Positions 4,137 through 5,509 of a DNA stretch of 5,509 nucleotides are shown in pieces (the stretch's first letter is position 1; each line of letters starts with the position of its first letter). The notes beneath the pieces were generated by a model. It did not search any database, was not told where the DNA came from, and worked only from the letters and a program-made list of their open reading frames with translations. Where the stretch lies: the NCBI GenBank assembly GCA_947573745.1, contig CANPGX010000079.1, positions 1 to 5,509 of the forward strand, written 5' to 3'. Source of the stretch: an uncultured Erysipelotrichaceae bacterium (GTDB taxonomy: Bacteria; Bacillota_I; Bacilli_A; Erysipelotrichales; Coprobacillaceae). The position numbers and the translations under genes are program-made.

Positions 4137-5509
4137 ATGATTGCGGACATTTATCTTCAAAAAAAGAGTTTTCAAGAACTCCTTTTTAAAGATGTGCATT
4201 TGGAATTAGCATTGAATCATTTTTACATATTAGTTGCACCTAGCGGTTCAGGAAAAACAACTTTATTTAATATCATGATTGGAGAGGATTGGTGTTATGA
4301 GGGGAATATCTGCTATAATGGTACAATATTGAATTCTGAAACATGCCCTTTGTTACGTCAGTCCTATTTAGGAGTCCTATTTCAAGATTTTCAATTATCA
4401 GATCAATTAAATGCGTATGATCAAGTATTGCTTTCGGCAACACTTTCTGGTATGGAACTTTCTAATATAGATCAAAAAATCCATGAAATGTTTGAAGTGT
4501 TAAATATAGCGGATTGCGAAAAAAAGGAAATATCCCAATTATCTATGGGTCAAAAGCAACGTGTTGCTTTTGCTAGGACAATGATTAAAGAACCTACGTT
4601 AATTATTTGTGATGAACCGACTGGTAATTTAGATGAAGAAAATGAAATCTTGTTGATGGACTATTTAAGAGATTATTTTCAACAACATGATTGTACTGTT
4701 TTAATGTCAACACATAATACTAAATTAAAAAAATATGCTACTGATGAATTAACTATTGAGGACTATCAAATACATTACGTAAGTAAAGAAAATTTAAATG
4801 ATGAGATGATAAAAGAAAATAAAATGCGACTATCTTACTCACTAATCCCCTTCTATCATTCTTTTTTTGAAAAACATCTTTCTTGGTATGTTATATTATC
4901 ATTAATGGTATCGTTATGTATGATTGGCCTTTTTATTAGTTTTAATTTTGGTCATCATGCTGTTCAGCAGATTCAAACTTTTCTCGATCAGGACGAGAGG
5001 CATAGAACTATTAGTTTAGTTCCTAATATGAAAATATCATCACGACTTAGTAAAGAGGATATAAATAATATTCAAGATATGGATCATGTAGAAAAAGTCA
5101 AACTATCAAATTTTTCATTTGGGCGTTATGGGGGTGAAAATCTTTATGAAAGTTTTATGATTGATGATCAACTCGTTTACTTATCTTCGCAAGATATCAT
5201 GCTTCGCTCTATTTGCGCCACAGCTATACCCGAACGCTATTCTTTAAGTGAAGGACGTTGGTTTATAGACAAAAATGAAGTCATGGTTAGTCAAGCCATT
5301 GCAGACCATTTTGATGACGATGTTGTTGGGAAAAATTTAAGTATTAAACTACCCTTTGTGGGCAAGTATACAGATCAGCTTTCAGCTGGGTTTGATGGTA
5401 GGGAAATAGGATATCATGGAGATTATACACTTGTTTATGAAGATGTTAATTTAACAATTGTGGGCGTTATAAAAGAGGAGGACATTTCTGATCAATATTC
5501 TCCCGTATG
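4137..5509 (+). CDS. Fused ABC transporter ATPase-permease, MacB/FtsX type, 3' end cut by window edge
   Basis: The frame is open for 457 codons from the ATG at 4137 (AAGGAGG 6 bases upstream) to the right edge. The N-terminal ATPase domain (about 1-215) has Walker A APSGSGKTT (34-42), Q-loop Q83 in LFQDFQL, signature LSMGQ (135-139), Walker B LIICDEPTGNLD (155-166) and H-loop H193 in MSTHN. DEPTGNLD is typical of the MacB/LolD/FtsE ATPase group. A linker leads to one transmembrane helix (about 251-271) and then a long soluble, probably extracytoplasmic, region (272 to the edge) including SEGRWF and EVMVSQAIADHF, which resembles the MacB-type periplasmic core domain. The remaining helices should lie beyond the window. 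Known relatives export peptides, confer peptide resistance, or transmit conformational signals. Two oddities: Ala replaces the usual first Gly of Walker A, and Met the second signature residue. Its neighbour suggests export of, or immunity to, the small secreted protein; that is inference. Confidence 0.9.
   Translation, partial: MIADIYLQKKSFQELLFKDVHLELALNHFYILVAPSGSGKTTLFNIMIGEDWCYEGNICYNGTILNSETCPLLRQSYLGVLFQDFQLSDQLNAYDQVLLSATLSGMELSNIDQKIHEMFEVLNIADCEKKEISQLSMGQKQRVAFARTMIKEPTLIICDEPTGNLDEENEILLMDYLRDYFQQHDCTVLMSTHNTKLKKYATDELTIEDYQIHYVSKENLNDEMIKENKMRLSYSLIPFYHSFFEKHLSWYVILSLMVSLCMIGLFISFNFGHHAVQQIQTFLDQDERHRTISLVPNMKISSRLSKEDINNIQDMDHVEKVKLSNFSFGRYGGENLYESFMIDDQLVYLSSQDIMLRSICATAIPERYSLSEGRWFIDKNEVMVSQAIADHFDDDVVGKNLSIKLPFVGKYTDQLSAGFDGREIGYHGDYTLVYEDVNLTIVGVIKEEDISDQYSPV

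Noticed and set aside
1..5509. CRISPR arrays, tRNA/rRNA genes, insertion sequences or phage attachment sites.
   Set aside because: No regularly spaced repeats, cloverleaf-like segments, transposase or integrase frames were seen on either strand.

Overview
The window looks like a piece of chromosome from a low-GC Gram-positive bacterium (Bacillota). The DNA is AT-rich, the Shine-Dalgarno sequences are strong (GGAGG, AAGGAGG, GGGGGAG), the genes are tightly packed, and the standard genetic code fits. The gene mix (PepT, a DnaQ-type exonuclease with a BRCT domain, a membrane-anchored SNase) would suit an Erysipelotrichales-like gut Firmicute. That taxon is a guess from style and was not shown by any search.

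Layout: (1) Positions 1-796, minus strand: the N-terminal two thirds of peptidase T (pepT), running off the left edge and starting with GTG. (2) 797-946: a divergent intergenic region with one promoter candidate for each direction. (3) 947-3463, plus strand: a compact four-gene operon joined by ATGA overlaps or a 2-base gap. It encodes a DEDDh 3'-5' exonuclease with a C-terminal BRCT domain, a membrane-anchored thermonuclease-like protein, a phosphinothricin-acetyltransferase-like GNAT enzyme, and a two-helix membrane protein of unknown function. It ends at a long hairpin with a T-tract (3477-3543). (4) 3544-3717: an AT-rich regulatory region with a perfect 16-bp palindrome of LacI/CcpA operator type and two possible promoters. 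(5) 3718-4092: a small Sec-exported protein with three cysteines that I do not recognise. (6) 4137-5509: the start of a fused ABC ATPase/permease of MacB/FtsX type, cut by the right edge.

The most interesting part is the right-hand module. An unrecognised small secreted protein lies directly upstream of a MacB-like transporter. It sits behind its own operator-like palindrome and is flanked by a 13-bp inverted repeat. This layout resembles secreted-bacteriocin and transporter loci such as the lactococcin 972 type, but I see no convincing sequence match to lactococcin 972, so any function is inference. The left-hand genes look like ordinary housekeeping and accessory metabolism, although two unrelated nucleases share one operon.
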